DNA from: Mesorhizobium opportunistum WSM2075 | Lineage (GTDB): Bacteria > Pseudomonadota > Alphaproteobacteria > Rhizobiales > Rhizobiaceae | Assembly (NCBI RefSeq): GCF_000176035.2 | Contig: NC_015675.1 | Span: 6,514,001 to 6,578,000, forward strand | Length of the DNA: 64,000 nt | Direction of reading: 5' to 3' | Shown here: in pieces, positions 18,459 to 28,560 of the stretch | Position numbering within the stretch: the first letter of the stretch is position 1 | Layout: every line of letters begins with the position of its first letter | The notes under the pieces: generated by a model | The model's input: only the letters and a program-made list of their open reading frames with translations | Told to the model about the DNA's origin: nothing | Databases searched by the model: none | Position numbers and translations under genes: made by a program

Positions 18459-19707
18459 TGTCTTGCTCCTTTAGTGCGTGATCAAGAATGGCAATGCCGT
18501 TATCGAGTTCGACATTGGTGATGGTTATCGGCGGGAGAATTTTGATAACGTCGCGAACTGGCCCTGAAGATTCGATAAGCAGACCGTTTTCGAACGCGAC
18601 ATCGTGCACGCGGCCAACAACGGCCGGTGAACGGCACTTGAGGCCAGCCATCAGGCCGCGGCCGCGTTTTTGTTCAATGTATCTGGGAAATTTCGCGACG
18701 AGGCCGTCAAGGTGCCCCTGCAGTTTGGCCGCTGTCTGCTCCACGCCTGCAGTAAACCGGCTGTCCGACCACATTTTGGACATGGCCCCTGCCGTCACGA
18801 AGGCGAAATTATTGCCTCTGAAGGTCCCGCTATGTTCTCCGGGCTTCCATATGTCTATATCGGGGCGAATAAGGACAATTGAGAACGGACTACCTGAACC
18901 GCTCAGTGACTTGGAAAGGCACACGATATCGGGTTCAATTTTCGCGAACTCGAAGGAAAAGAAATCGCCTGTTCGGCCCGCACCCGCCTGGATATCGTCG
19001 ACGATAAAAACAATGCCGTGCTTGCGGCAAATGCGCTGAATTTCTATGAGCCAAGCCGCGGATGCGGCGTTCATGCCCCCTTCTGCCTGGATGGTCTCCA
19101 GAATGATTGCGGCCGGCTTTTCTATGCCGCTCCCTGGGTCGCTCAAAACGCAATCAATGTAATTGGCGGAATCGAACGCTTGGCTCGGATAGCCGTCATA
19201 AGGGATACGAATCACATCGTGGCGCGCAACGCCTCCCAGTTCTCTGGTAGACGCCGACCCGGACACCGCCAGCGAGCCGAGGGACATACCGTGGAAAGCA
19301 TTGGTGAATGCCATGACGCTCGAGCGGCCGGTATACTTTCGCGCAAGGGCCAGCGCCGCTTCGTTGGCGTTCGTGCCGGTTGGCCCCGGAAACTGTATCT
19401 TGTAGCAAAGGCCCCTTGGCTTCAGGATCGAATCGACAAAGGCTTCAATGAAGTCACGCTTTGCCACCGTATGCATATCAAGCGACAGGACAATGTTCTC
19501 ACCGACAAGATATTCAATTGCTGGTCCCATAATATTCGGGTTGTTGTGTCCGTAGTTGAGTGCGCCGGAACCCACAAGGAAATCGATGTGAGGCTTGCCG
19601 GTCTCGTCCCAGATCGTCGCCCCCAGGGCCTTCGTAAAGACTGCGGGAAAGGCCCGACAATATCGGCGAACATTGGATTCATGAGCCGTGAAAGCGTTGA
19701 TGTTCAT
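18451..19707 (-). CDS. Class III aminotransferase, diaminobutyrate-2-oxoglutarate transaminase (EctB-like)
   Basis: A 418-residue PLP enzyme. PLP contacts include the region of PGPTGTNANEAAL (110-120), IVDDIQAGAGRTG with Asp237/Asp238, and the Schiff-base Lys266 in CLSKSLSG. The GEHSGTFRGNNFAF motif is characteristic of EctB-type enzymes, which make L-2,4-diaminobutyrate from aspartate semialdehyde using glutamate. I start it at ATG 19707, which follows GAGGA; an in-frame ATG at 19737 lacks a good site. EctA and EctC are absent, so ectoine is not the product here. Diaminobutyrate probably feeds the neighbouring oxygenase and ligases. Confidence 0.86.
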   Translation of the reverse strand: MNINAFTAHESNVRRYCRAFPAVFTKALGATIWDETGKPHIDFLVGSGALNYGHNNPNIMGPAIEYLVGENIVLSLDMHTVAKRDFIEAFVDSILKPRGLCYKIQFPGPTGTNANEAALALARKYTGRSSVMAFTNAFHGMSLGSLAVSGSASTRELGGVARHDVIRIPYDGYPSQAFDSANYIDCVLSDPGSGIEKPAAIILETIQAEGGMNAASAAWLIEIQRICRKHGIVFIVDDIQAGAGRTGDFFSFEFAKIEPDIVCLSKSLSGSGSPFSIVLIRPDIDIWKPGEHSGTFRGNNFAFVTAGAMSKMWSDSRFTAGVEQTAAKLQGHLDGLVAKFPRYIEQKRGRGLMAGLKCRSPAVVGRVHDVAFENGLLIESSGPVRDVIKILPPITITNVELDNGIAILDHALKEQDNA

Positions 19708-20039
19708 CTTTAGGTCCTCTGCACGGAGATCATTCACGGGGAGAGTGATAAAACTTTCTGATCGTGGTAAATGTTCTTCACATTGACACCAGAATCGTCG
19801 GATCGACTTTTTTTGGGCCGGTACTTCGCCGGAATGCTAATTGGTGTGGCTCTCTCTCTTCAAAATACCCCCATTATTGCGTTGTTCCAGAGCTGGTACC
19901 TAGGGGAAATGCGGTGGACAACATATAGATTTTCCAGGCAAGCACCGATACTACGGCATCGAGTAGTTGACGGATCAGCCCCATCGCCCCTGCGAGAATT
20001 CGGCCGACCAAAACCATAGGAGTCGTCCGACTGACGTTG
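19708..20039. promoter_or_regulatory. Upstream region of the EctB-oxygenase genes
   Basis: No gene seen. It should contain the promoter of the leftward aminotransferase-oxygenase unit. It ends at an IS3-type element boundary near 20030-20040. No sigma-54 or nod-box match was found. Confidence 0.35.
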
Positions 20040-20340
20040 CCCCCAGTTTCTATCCAGTTTTGAGTTCGTTTCCGGCGTGGGTTGTGCCCTGCTGGGCGGG
20101 TGAAGCGACGGGCGCTGGCGCGGAGCCTTTGGCATAGCGCAGCGCGAGCGACCGTCGCGGGTTGAAGTGCTGGCGAACTCGGCCGCTGTCTGCCAAGCGA
20201 TTTGGGAGTGCGGCCGCGCGGTGTTGTAGTCGGCGTGCCATAGGGCGATGGCTACGCGTGCCTGAGCCAGCGAGGTAAACAGTGTCTCGTTGAGCAGTTC
20301 ATCGCGCAATCGGCCGTTGAAGCTCTCGAGGCGCACCAAG
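20040..20340 (-). mobile_element. IS3-family orfB, C-terminal fragment
   Basis: The minus strand reads [32 protein letters not shown] and a long basic tail, the end of an IS3-group transposase. The catalytic core upstream is missing because the element is joined to an ABC transporter fragment at about 20340. Confidence 0.82.
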
Positions 20341-20344
20341 AGGG

Positions 20345-20906
20345 CGAGATCACTGTCAATGGGATCCGGTTGCATAACAAAATGCGCGACCTGACTGAGG
20401 TTCGTACGAACGTCGGCATGGTGTTCCAGCACTTCAATCTCTTCCCGCATATGACGGTGCTGATGATCTGCATGGCAGCGCCTGTGTGGATTAAGAGTAT
20501 GTCCGAGGCCGAGGCAAAGAAGATCGCGCTAAAATTCCTCGAGCGCGTACGCATACCCGAGCAGGCGAACAAATTCCCTGGTCAACTCTCCGGAGGACAA
20601 CAGCAGCGCGTCGCAATTGCCCGCTCGCTCTGCATGGAGCCTGCGGTCATGCTTTTCGACGAGCCGACCTCGTCTCTCGATCCGGAGATGGTCGCTGAGG
20701 TGCTCGAGACCATGACCAGTCTCGCGCGCGAGGGCATGGCGATGGTCTGCGTCACCCACGAGATGGGTTTCGCGCGCTCCGTCGCCGATCGCGTCATCTT
20801 CATGGATGCAGGCCGGATCGTCGAGGAAGGCAAGCCGCACGACTTCTTCACCAAGCCTCAGCACGAAAGAACAAAACTCTTCCTCCATCAGATTTTGTCG
20901 CACTGA
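20345..20906 (+). pseudogene. 5'-truncated polar amino-acid ABC transporter ATPase (GlnQ-like)
   Basis: The frame contains [16 protein letters not shown] (Q-loop), [16 protein letters not shown] (signature), [15 protein letters not shown] (Walker B) and [15 protein letters not shown] (H-loop), typical of GlnQ/HisP-type subunits. The Walker A motif and first 50-60 residues are missing because the IS3 end replaces them. It therefore cannot bind ATP normally. No permease or binding-protein gene is adjacent. Confidence 0.85.
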
Positions 20907-21201
20907 GGTGCGGGTATGCTCGCAACGGCGAACCGGTGATGCTGTTCGCTATTGTCAGCCAGCACTGCCGGTCGAGCGTGGCGCAACAGCTCCTTGTCGA
21001 CCTCCGCCACCTCGGGATGGGCCAATACACTTCCGCACGCAACGAACCTGCATAGCCGACCAGGCGACGAACGATGGCACCGTTCTTCTGCTCGACCGAT
21101 GCCTGATCATTCTTCCGATAAGCACGGGAACGCGTCACTTCCAATCCTTGACTTCTGCACCAGGAGACCACGAGTTCATTCATGCGGCGCTTCATTGTCA
21201 A
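20848..21201 (-). mobile_element. Integrase-type transposase remnant
   Basis: On the minus strand YRKNDQASVEQKNGAIVRRL is followed by a frameshifted continuation. This is the conserved central piece of an rve-type transposase family common in rhizobia. It overlaps the 3' end of the ABC ATPase fragment and is dead. Confidence 0.6.
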
Positions 21202-21614
21202 AAGTCCACGCCTTGAAGCGGAAAGGGGAACAACGACCTAGCCCGGATGGCAGCAATGACAAGACGACTTTCTCGTCTGCACCGTGGAGTGGGCCCCATT
21301 TTCACCGGAGACGCGGCGGTTGGGTTTAGGCACTGAGGCGCAAGAACTCGCGAGGTGAGCGGAACTTGAGGCCGGAGTGCGGGTGGACCTCACCATAATC
21401 GTCGAAGCAAGGCCAGGATGGTGTCGGCGTCTGAGAGGATGACGATCGAGGCATAGTCCGTTTTCAGGTTTTGACGAAGGGTAACCGGCCGGTTACTTTT
21501 GTTCGACATAGGAGGCACTGCCTACCCCGCCCGACTATGTCGAGTAGCTCTGACCGTAATAGTAAATTTCTGAGCCGCATTTGGCCAAGTTCGACCAGGC
21601 CAATATGTGCGCAG
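21202..21614. other. Intergenic IS debris
   Basis: No intact gene. The minus strand near 21320-21390 carries a short stretch (KFRSPREFLRLSA) like the end of an IS3/IS2-type transposase. Nothing else recognised. Confidence 0.35.
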
Positions 21615-24296
21615 TCATTTTGAAGCTTCCGAATCAGATGAGTTTACAAGGGTTGGATAGTTCTTCGGCAACTTCTCCATGGGATATGCGCGTTGCGCTT
21701 CGCTCCTGCGCTCTTCCCAGAGGAAGCCATATGGCTCATTGCGCATGGCGGGAACCCAAATGGACTCCATGTCTCTCACGCTGACGAGCCTCGCGTAGGT
21801 TCCACCCAGCGCGAACTCACGTGTGACCTCCTTCAATTCATGAACGTCACGGGCGACATTGCGCGAAAGAAATCTGTATTCCGGCCTTCCCACGACATCG
21901 CGGACATAGATTGATGATGAGCCGTTAAACGGCCCCGTCCCGAAGTCTAAGACACCCTCGATATCGATCGTTTTCATATAAGGCACGTGAGCCAACAGTT
22001 CGCAGCGGTGCACATGCGTGGCATCTGACGTACCGAGGCCCATGACAAGGCCTCCGAGCCGGCTGATCAACCCAAATATCGAGTCATCACCGAACGGACT
22101 GCATCTCCACCATTCCGTCTGGCACAATTCGTGCGCTCTCGGGCCGGTCACGACCATTGAATAAGCGGGATGTTTGGTGCGCCCAGCGGGAAGCTCTCGC
22201 ATCACAAGGTCGGCCAACACTCCTGTTTCAGACTTTGTCTTCGTCCAATGAAAATACCGCGTAGCGCAGTAGCTTAATGTGAACGCTGGAAGAATAACCG
22301 TGGACGACGCGGAGACGCGCTCTATCCCTTCAAGAAGAATGGATGCTATCTCATTCGCAGTTACATTCCTCAATGCCACAAGCGACGAATGCAGCACAAT
22401 CGTGCTGGGTGTCAGTGACTCAATGTATCCGATAATCCGCGCGAGCTCGTCCCTAAATTCGGCAGCCTGTCCGCTCTTGCCTCTGGCGCCCGCTTGAGAT
22501 CCGCTGCGATCGACTGGTTGGATTCGCCTTGCCCACTCCTCAAGCGACAAGTCTTGCTCTCGATAGACGTCGTCGCAGAACATAAGGCCGGTTTCGGCCA
22601 ACTTGACCTGTATCTCGAGGAAGTTCAGCGAATCAATGTTGCACTCCCGAGCTATCGAGCTGGGTAATACCCATTTTCGCGTGACGGCGTGTACCGCTCT
22701 CAGCAAGTGGTCCAACGGTGACGCCGTTGCATGTTCTGTTTGGGGTGCAGCACAACTCACGTTCGCCCTGAGCGCCTCCTTGGCAGTTCTCTCAAGGGTG
22801 CGCTGGTCCAGTTTTCCATTGGCGGTAAAAGGAAGCTCGACAAGAGGCGTAACGAGCCTCGGAACACGATCATTCGGCAGTGCATCCGAGAGCCGCCGGC
22901 GAACATCATCCACGTCGACGCTCGTGGGCGTGACGATGCAGACCAACTCCTGCCCCATGTCGTCATCTCTATCCACTACGACAACCGCGGAATCTGCGCA
23001 TAGGCCCGTCCGATCGATCGCGCTCGTAATTTCCCCTTTCTCCAGTCGGATCCCTCGAAACTTAATCTGATCATCCTTCCTTCCGACAAACCGCAATCCC
23101 TGCTCTTCCGACGCCAAGACATAGTCTCCAGTACGATACAGCACTTGTTCACCGTTGGACGTAATGAATGGCACGAAGCGCAGCTGCGATTGGGCATCGT
23201 CACCCACGTAGCCTTTGGACGTCTGCATGCCTCCCACCCAGAGCTCGCCCTCGACTTCAAACCCAACGCCGGATTTGGCGCTGTCAAGAACAAAGAAGTC
23301 AATGTTGCATGCGGGTTTGCCGATGTACATTGGCAGATCAGCATCACAACGTTGGCAATAGTGATAGCTAACGGCAACGCAACACTCAGTGGGGCCGTAG
23401 CTGTTTATTAGATTCGCCCGTGGAATGATAGAGTAGAATCTCTTCCTAAGTGAATCTGGCAAGGATTCACCGTTGCAGATCACATATCTGAGATCCGTTA
23501 ACTGTTCTACTATGTAGGGAAGACGCTCAAGTGCTCCCAAGAAGCGACGCAGCAGTGTTGGAACGATCTGAACAACATTCGTTTTGCTTTGGATTAGGAA
23601 TTCGATTGTCTGCATAATCTGTCCACGGAGTTCTGTAGCGGGCAAGACAATTGTCCCTCCGGTCGCAAATGGGACAAAGAACTCGGGGACCGAGAGATCG
23701 AACGTTGGCCGCGTAAGCTGCGATATGCGGATGCCCTCCGACAAATCGAGCATATCGATATACCAGTCGACCAGATTCAGAAGAGCCGTCTGGGAAACTG
23801 GTACCCCTTTCGGGGTTCCCGTGGTCCCGGAGGTATGCATGATGTATGAGATGTCCGAGAACGCCGAGTTGCTGACACCGCGTGTCAGAAGGTGCTCAAC
23901 GTGGATGGAACCGCTTGCATCCTGACTAACGATTGCATTGGCGTTTGTGTTGCGGAGTATGGGGTCCAACCGCTGGTTGGATTCAGATGGATCAACAGGC
24001 ACGAACGCAACGCCCATCATTTGGGTAGCAAGAATGACCGTGACCAAATCAACTGATCGGGGGAGCTTGACAATCACCGCATCGCCAGGCTGGAGGCCGA
24101 TGGCCTCGAAACGCCGCACAAGACTCGACGCGGACATCCCCAACTCCTGGTAACTTATCTCGCCATTCTCGCTCGTATGAACAGCGGTGTTCGACGCAAA
24201 TTTTTCCAAAGTCGTGGCGATAACATTTCCGATTTTGTCGTGGCCAAAACGTACCGGCCGGCGCGGACCCGAGAGGGTCGGTATCAGAATCTGCAT
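21615..24296 (-). CDS. Adenylation-carrier protein fused to an AAC(3)-type N-acetyltransferase domain
   Basis: An 893-residue three-domain protein. Residues 1-505 are an adenylation domain: A3 at 151-163 (YIMHTSGTTGTPK), Asp200 in TFDLSVPEFF matching the amino-group-binding Asp of alpha-amino-acid-activating domains, A5 NSYGPTE (298-304), A7 YRTGD (387-391), A8 GRKDDQIKFRG (405 on) and the A10 lysine in FTANGKLDQ (490-498). Residues about 525-595 form a carrier domain with the phosphopantetheine serine at 556 (CNIDSL). Residues about 615-880 match the aminoglycoside 3-N-acetyltransferase fold (HSSL at 636; TKHPAYSMVVTGP near 707; THVHRCELLAHVPY near 760). The start follows AGGGAG. No condensation or thioesterase domain is present, so the AAC(3) domain may release or transfer the carrier-bound aminoacyl group to an amine. 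Substrate unknown. Confidence 0.88.
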   Translation of the reverse strand: MQILIPTLSGPRRPVRFGHDKIGNVIATTLEKFASNTAVHTSENGEISYQELGMSASSLVRRFEAIGLQPGDAVIVKLPRSVDLVTVILATQMMGVAFVPVDPSESNQRLDPILRNTNANAIVSQDASGSIHVEHLLTRGVSNSAFSDISYIMHTSGTTGTPKGVPVSQTALLNLVDWYIDMLDLSEGIRISQLTRPTFDLSVPEFFVPFATGGTIVLPATELRGQIMQTIEFLIQSKTNVVQIVPTLLRRFLGALERLPYIVEQLTDLRYVICNGESLPDSLRKRFYSIIPRANLINSYGPTECCVAVSYHYCQRCDADLPMYIGKPACNIDFFVLDSAKSGVGFEVEGELWVGGMQTSKGYVGDDAQSQLRFVPFITSNGEQVLYRTGDYVLASEEQGLRFVGRKDDQIKFRGIRLEKGEITSAIDRTGLCADSAVVVVDRDDDMGQELVCIVTPTSVDVDDVRRRLSDALPNDRVPRLVTPLVELPFTANGKLDQRTLERTAKEALRANVSCAAPQTEHATASPLDHLLRAVHAVTRKWVLPSSIARECNIDSLNFLEIQVKLAETGLMFCDDVYREQDLSLEEWARRIQPVDRSGSQAGARGKSGQAAEFRDELARIIGYIESLTPSTIVLHSSLVALRNVTANEIASILLEGIERVSASSTVILPAFTLSYCATRYFHWTKTKSETGVLADLVMRELPAGRTKHPAYSMVVTGPRAHELCQTEWWRCSPFGDDSIFGLISRLGGLVMGLGTSDATHVHRCELLAHVPYMKTIDIEGVLDFGTGPFNGSSSIYVRDVVGRPEYRFLSRNVARDVHELKEVTREFALGGTYARLVSVRDMESIWVPAMRNEPYGFLWEERRSEAQRAYPMEKLPKNYPTLVNSSDSEASK

Positions 24297-24498
24297 CGTA
24301 TGGTCTCCCTCATGGTCTTCGTCTTCCGCCTGCGGTTTTCAGGAAGCAACTAGGACACATCGCACTCCGCACTTGCCTGAGCGCGGCCAATCTCATTTGT
24401 CTAGCTTCGCGTGACCCAGCGAGTTGTGCCCTTTGGTCGCTGACTGGACCTGAAACATAGCATGTTGAGCTTTTTCAGGAACTGTCAAAGCTGGTAGG

Positions 24499-25330
24499 GT
24501 GACGCTTCTCACGCTGCGGCGGCTTCGGGACCGTTCTGAACCGCCCCGGGTTGATCGGAGGCTCCAACTTCCTGAGAAAGTCGAGCCACGGCAAGCAAGA
24601 CGACTAACAAGTTCTCTCCCGAGGTCCGGACCCGCGCGGTTCGGCTGGTTCTGGATCAGAGCATGCCTCGCGGTGGGCGGCGGTCTCGTCGATCGCCGCC
24701 AACATTGGCCGTACGGCGCAGACGCTGCATGACTGGGTGAAGGCCGAACGCGACAGTGGCTGACTCAAGGCTTTGGACCGCGAGCTTCGCCAGGCCAACG
24801 AGATCCTTCGCAAGGCTTCCGCGTGTTTTGCCCAGGCTGAGCTCGACCGCCGGTTCAGACCATGATCGCGTTCACGACGATCACCGCGAGGCGCATGGGA
24901 TCGAGCCGATCTGCAATGTGCTGCCGATCACCCCGTCGACTACCACGACCATGTCGCCACGCGCATCGATCCCTCCCGGTGTCGGCTCGGACGAAGCGGG
25001 ATGAGGCTTTGAACGATGAGGTCCGACGTGTGTTCGAGGCTAACTTCCGCGTCTACGGCGTTCGCAAGGTCTGGCGGCAGTTGCAACGCGAGGGCTTCGA
25101 CGTCGCCCGCTGCACGGTTGCCCGCCTGATGAAGGCCATGGGCGTCGAAGGCATCATCCGCGGCAAGCCGATCCGCGCCACAGTGAGCGACAAGGCGGCG
25201 CCATGCCCTCTCGATCACGTCAACCGCCAGTTCCATGCCCAGGCGCCGAACATGCTGTGGGTCTCCGACTTCACCTACGGTGCGCCCCGTCCCGGCATCG
25301 AGAAAGGAGGATTTGAAGAATGCTCTGCTC
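24499..25330 (+). mobile_element. IS3-family element remnant
   Basis: 24499-24840 holds broken orfA-like pieces. From about 24990 the frame reads RRVFEANFRVYGVRKVWRQL, VARLMKAMGVEGIIRGK and LWVSDFTYG, the HTH_21 and start of the rve domain of an IS3 orfB. It stops abruptly near 25300, so the DDE domain is incomplete. Confidence 0.82.
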
Positions 25331-25793
25331 TGCTGTGATGGGGCAAGAGCCCAAGCGGCGGTGACCTGGCGTCAACTGGCAGGGTCACGTAGCCCGCAGG
25401 TAAAGGGAATTGAGGCCGAGGGCTGAGGCGAAATGCTGATGAGGTCGCCGGAGACGTATGTCGGCGGCATCCGAATTTGGGCGTACATGTAGGTCGCCTG
25501 CAGGGAGCCATGGGGAGAACACAGCCAGACCATGGCAGCGGCATGGACTTGCGGGACGCAAGGACAAGGACTGCGACCGGCAACCTCCCCAGTCGTGGAA
25601 TGTCCAGCGTATGAACGAGGAATCTAGGCGGAAGCCACAATTGCTTGAGCTAGAGCGGCGGACTTTAATGTGAGTCCATGTCATGCGGCAGTGAAGTAGT
25701 GATCGTGTCCCAGGGCGTAGATGTGGGGCAAGCGGCGAGGGTGTGGCATCTTTCGGCGCTGTTAGAAGCAACTCTTCAGAAGGAGGCGCCCCA
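25331..25793. other. Region between two IS remnants, no gene seen
   Basis: Open frames exist on the minus strand (25275-25640 and 25385-25771), but they are rich in Pro/Arg/Ser and show no family signature, as expected of chance GC-rich frames. The last 40 bp contain the leader of the IS110-type transposase starting at 25794. Confidence 0.3.
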
Positions 25794-27010
25794 TGCCACA
25801 GTCTTTTGACGCAAGCCGGTCCCTTACCGCTCTCGAACAGGATAACACGATCGTCGCCGTCATCGAAATGAGCAAGGCGAAGTGGCTGATTGCCGCGCTT
25901 GTTCCGGGATTCAAGCGCCAGCCGCTAAAGATACCATTGCTGCCGACGCGCCATCATTGTTGAAGCTGATGCAGCGCTGGCGCGGCGAAGCCGGCCCAGG
26001 CCGGGCATACGATCAAGCGGATCGCCGTCGCCTAGGAGGCGGCCGGCGACGGCTTTTGGCTGGCGCGCTGGCTGCCGGGCGCGCGACATCGAGGCCTATG
26101 CCCCATCCACCCTGCCAGCGTTTCGGTGTCGCGTGAGCACCGGCGTGCCAAGACAGATAGGCTCGACACGGAGCTTTTGATGCGCGCCTTTCTCGGCCGG
26201 CTGCGTGGCGAGAAGCGCCATTGCAGTATGGCGGCGCTTCCGACGCTCGAAGAAGAGGACGCGCGGCGGCCGAACCGCGAGCGACAGACCTTGGTTGGTG
26301 AGCAGACGCGGCTCGTCAACCGCATCAAGGCGATTCTCGCCCGCTTCGGCATTCGCAGCTTCCGCTTGAGTCTGCGCAATGCGGCCGACAGGCTCATCGC
26401 CATCCGCATAGCGGAGGGAACGCCGCTGCCGGACAACACCCGCGCCGAGTTGCACCGCTTGCTTGAGCGGCTCGACCTCCTGCGTGCGCAGATCCGCACA
26501 ATCGAGGGCGACCGCCTGCGTAGGCTCGCCGCGGCTCCGGCTGCACCAGAAGGCCCGCATGCGATGGTGCGCCTCATCGCACGAGTCATCGGCGTGGGTG
26601 TAGAGACGGCGGACATGCTGGTCCACAAGATCCTGTCGCGCCGATTGCGTGATCGCCGCGCGGTGGCGCGCTATGCCGGACTCACGGGTTCGCTCGACGA
26701 GAGCGGCAAACGCCGGCGCGAGAAGGGGCTTGCACGCGCCGGCAGTGCCCGCGTGCGGCATGGCGTGATCCAACTGGGCTGGCGCTTTCTCCTCTTCCAG
26801 AAGGACGGTGCGCTGGCCCGATGGTTCCAGGCGCGCACGGCGGACGGCCGCAAGGCCACGCGCAAGACAATGATCGTGGCGCTGGCGCGCAAGCTTCTGA
26901 TTGCGCTGTGGCGCCTCGTCACCACGGGCGAGGCGCCACAGGGCGTCAGTTTGCGTGCGGCGTGGTGGGAACACGTGGGAAGAGGAGAGCAACGCACACC
27001 CAATTGGCTG
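25794..27010 (+). pseudogene. IS110-family transposase pseudogene
   Basis: The ATG at 25794 begins MPQSFDASRSLTALEQDNTI. Frameshifts occur between about 25900 and 26130. From 26126 the frame reads REHRRAKTDRLDTELLMRA, QTRLVNRIKAILARFGI, a VIGVGVETADMLVHK helix-hairpin-helix and KTMIVALARKLLIALW, then runs past the usual end. It resembles the copy at 31081-32116 in layout (RRAKTD motif, ARKLL end) but not closely in sequence. Confidence 0.82.
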
Positions 27011-27282
27011 GCCCGCAGACGGTCTGCCGATGATGATCCGAGGTGGCGGCAACCCGAAGCTACACATGGTCCTCAGACCGCGGACGTAGAATGGGCCCGC
27101 CGCCCCGGAGCTTCGCCTACCGATGCGCATTCTGCATCATGGTTCAGATCCCCTGAGACGGGATCGGCCTTTGTGGCCCTCCCATTATGGGACCAGAAGA
27201 ATGGGGCGGAACAATCTAATCGGCGACCTGATCGCAACATGAGACCGCAACAGCAACCATGCGAACTCGCCCCATCCATCGT

Positions 27283-28290
27283 CCTGCGAAGGACTCTTTC
27301 CACCGGCGGCGGAATCTTATTGTCTCCTTTGGCTCTCGCTATCCTGGTTGCTAATTACGCAGCAACAGGCAAGCTCTCCCGTGTCCAGCAGAATTCGGTT
27401 CCGTCACTCCACATGCGATGCATGATCACCGCAAGCCGTCGGGCCAAAGCTACAACCGCCTTTTGCCTGCCGCGGTGTTTGGCGATATTCACCGCCCAGG
27501 CTTTTAGCCAAGATCATTTCTTGACATTAGCCAGCAGGACCTGCGCTGCTAAAGCAGGGATCGCATCATCGCGTCACCACAACAGGATACGGCGTCATGC
27601 CGAGCACCGAACCAACTGCCTTTGAATGTGCAAACCGCGCAGGTATATCGATGGTTGCCGTATAGGTCAGAGCGACAACGGGCCCGACGCCGGGGATCGT
27701 CGTTAACCGGCGGCAGACTTCATCCTCACGGACCAAATCCAAGACCTTCTTGTGCAGCTTGGTGAACTCTTGGCGCAGCAATTTGCGCCCAGTCAACAAA
27801 GGCTGCATGATGTCGCTCAGGCCTGTCTTCGACGAGACCATTGATCCGCTCCTCGAATTTAACCTTTCCAACCAATCCGACTTTCAGGCCGAAATTGCGC
27901 AACAATCCGCGAATGTCATTCTCGATGGCGATGGCTTTTCCCTGCAAGAGTTTGCGCGCTGTCAGCAATGCCCAGTGCTTCTGGCTCGTCAGGGTCTTCA
28001 CATGCACAGGCCGATAGAGATTGACGCGCATCATCTGGGCTATCCCACGGGCATCGTTACGGTCGGTCTTATTCGGTTGAGCTTTCAAATGCCTTGGCAT
28101 GCCTGGTCTCAATGCAGATCACGGGCAGTCCTGCCTTGGCAAGTCCCTCGTAAAGCCATTGCGACAGTGGTCCGGCTTCAAGACCGATCCGCTCAATCTG
28201 CCACTTCGGGTCCTTTATCACCGAGATCAAATCATCGGGGTGAGTAGTAACCTTTGTTTCGCGGCAAATTTTTCCTGTTTCATCAATGAT
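27283..28290 (-). repeat. Inverted ~1 kb duplication, right copy
   Basis: Reverse complement of 14304-15312. The two copies lie about 12 kb apart in opposite orientation and enclose the intact oxygenases, the EctB-like gene and the adenylation-AAC(3) gene. Recombination between them would invert that segment. Confidence 0.8.
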
Positions 28291-28302
28291 GGCCGCTACC
28301 AA
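27290..28302 (-). pseudogene. IS110-family transposase pseudogene (copy 2)
   Basis: It gives the same three protein pieces as copy 1 (IGLEAGPLSQWLYEGLA, NKTDRNDARGIAQ, TIPGVGPVVALTYTA), with the same frameshifts and the same premature stop in the C-terminal helix. The first 15 or so codons are replaced by foreign sequence at about 28290. Confidence 0.85.
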
Positions 28303-28309
28303 TCCGGAG

Positions 28310-28560
28310 AAGTCGATTAATGACGGCCATATATCCCGACGTGGCGATCGCCATTTGCGGGGGCTTCTCTACGAAGCGGCGGCGGTCATTCTGACGCGCA
28401 GCTCAACCGACAGCACTCTGCGCACGTGGGGTCTGCAGCTCCGGGAGAGGATCGGCTTCAAACGAGCCGCCGTTGCCGTAGCCCGCAAACTGGCGGTTAT
28501 AAGCATACGTTGCTTAAGACCGGCGAGATCTTTAATCCGAATGCTGGAGCAGCCGCATAA
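28310..28560 (+). mobile_element. IS110-family transposase C-terminal remnant
   Basis: NDGHISRRGDRHLRGLLYEAA and LRERIGFKRAAVAVARKLAV match the C-terminal end of the copy at 13405-14075. It is cut off on its left by the inverted duplication. Confidence 0.72.

Noticed and set aside
22120..22134. Sigma-54-like TGGCACA-ATTC-GTGC on the plus strand
   Set aside because: Inside the AAC(3) coding region, antisense, with no target gene.
16516..24296. Ectoine biosynthesis locus
   Set aside because: Only an EctB-like gene is present. No EctA acetyltransferase or EctC synthase is found, and the oxygenase here is not clearly EctD.
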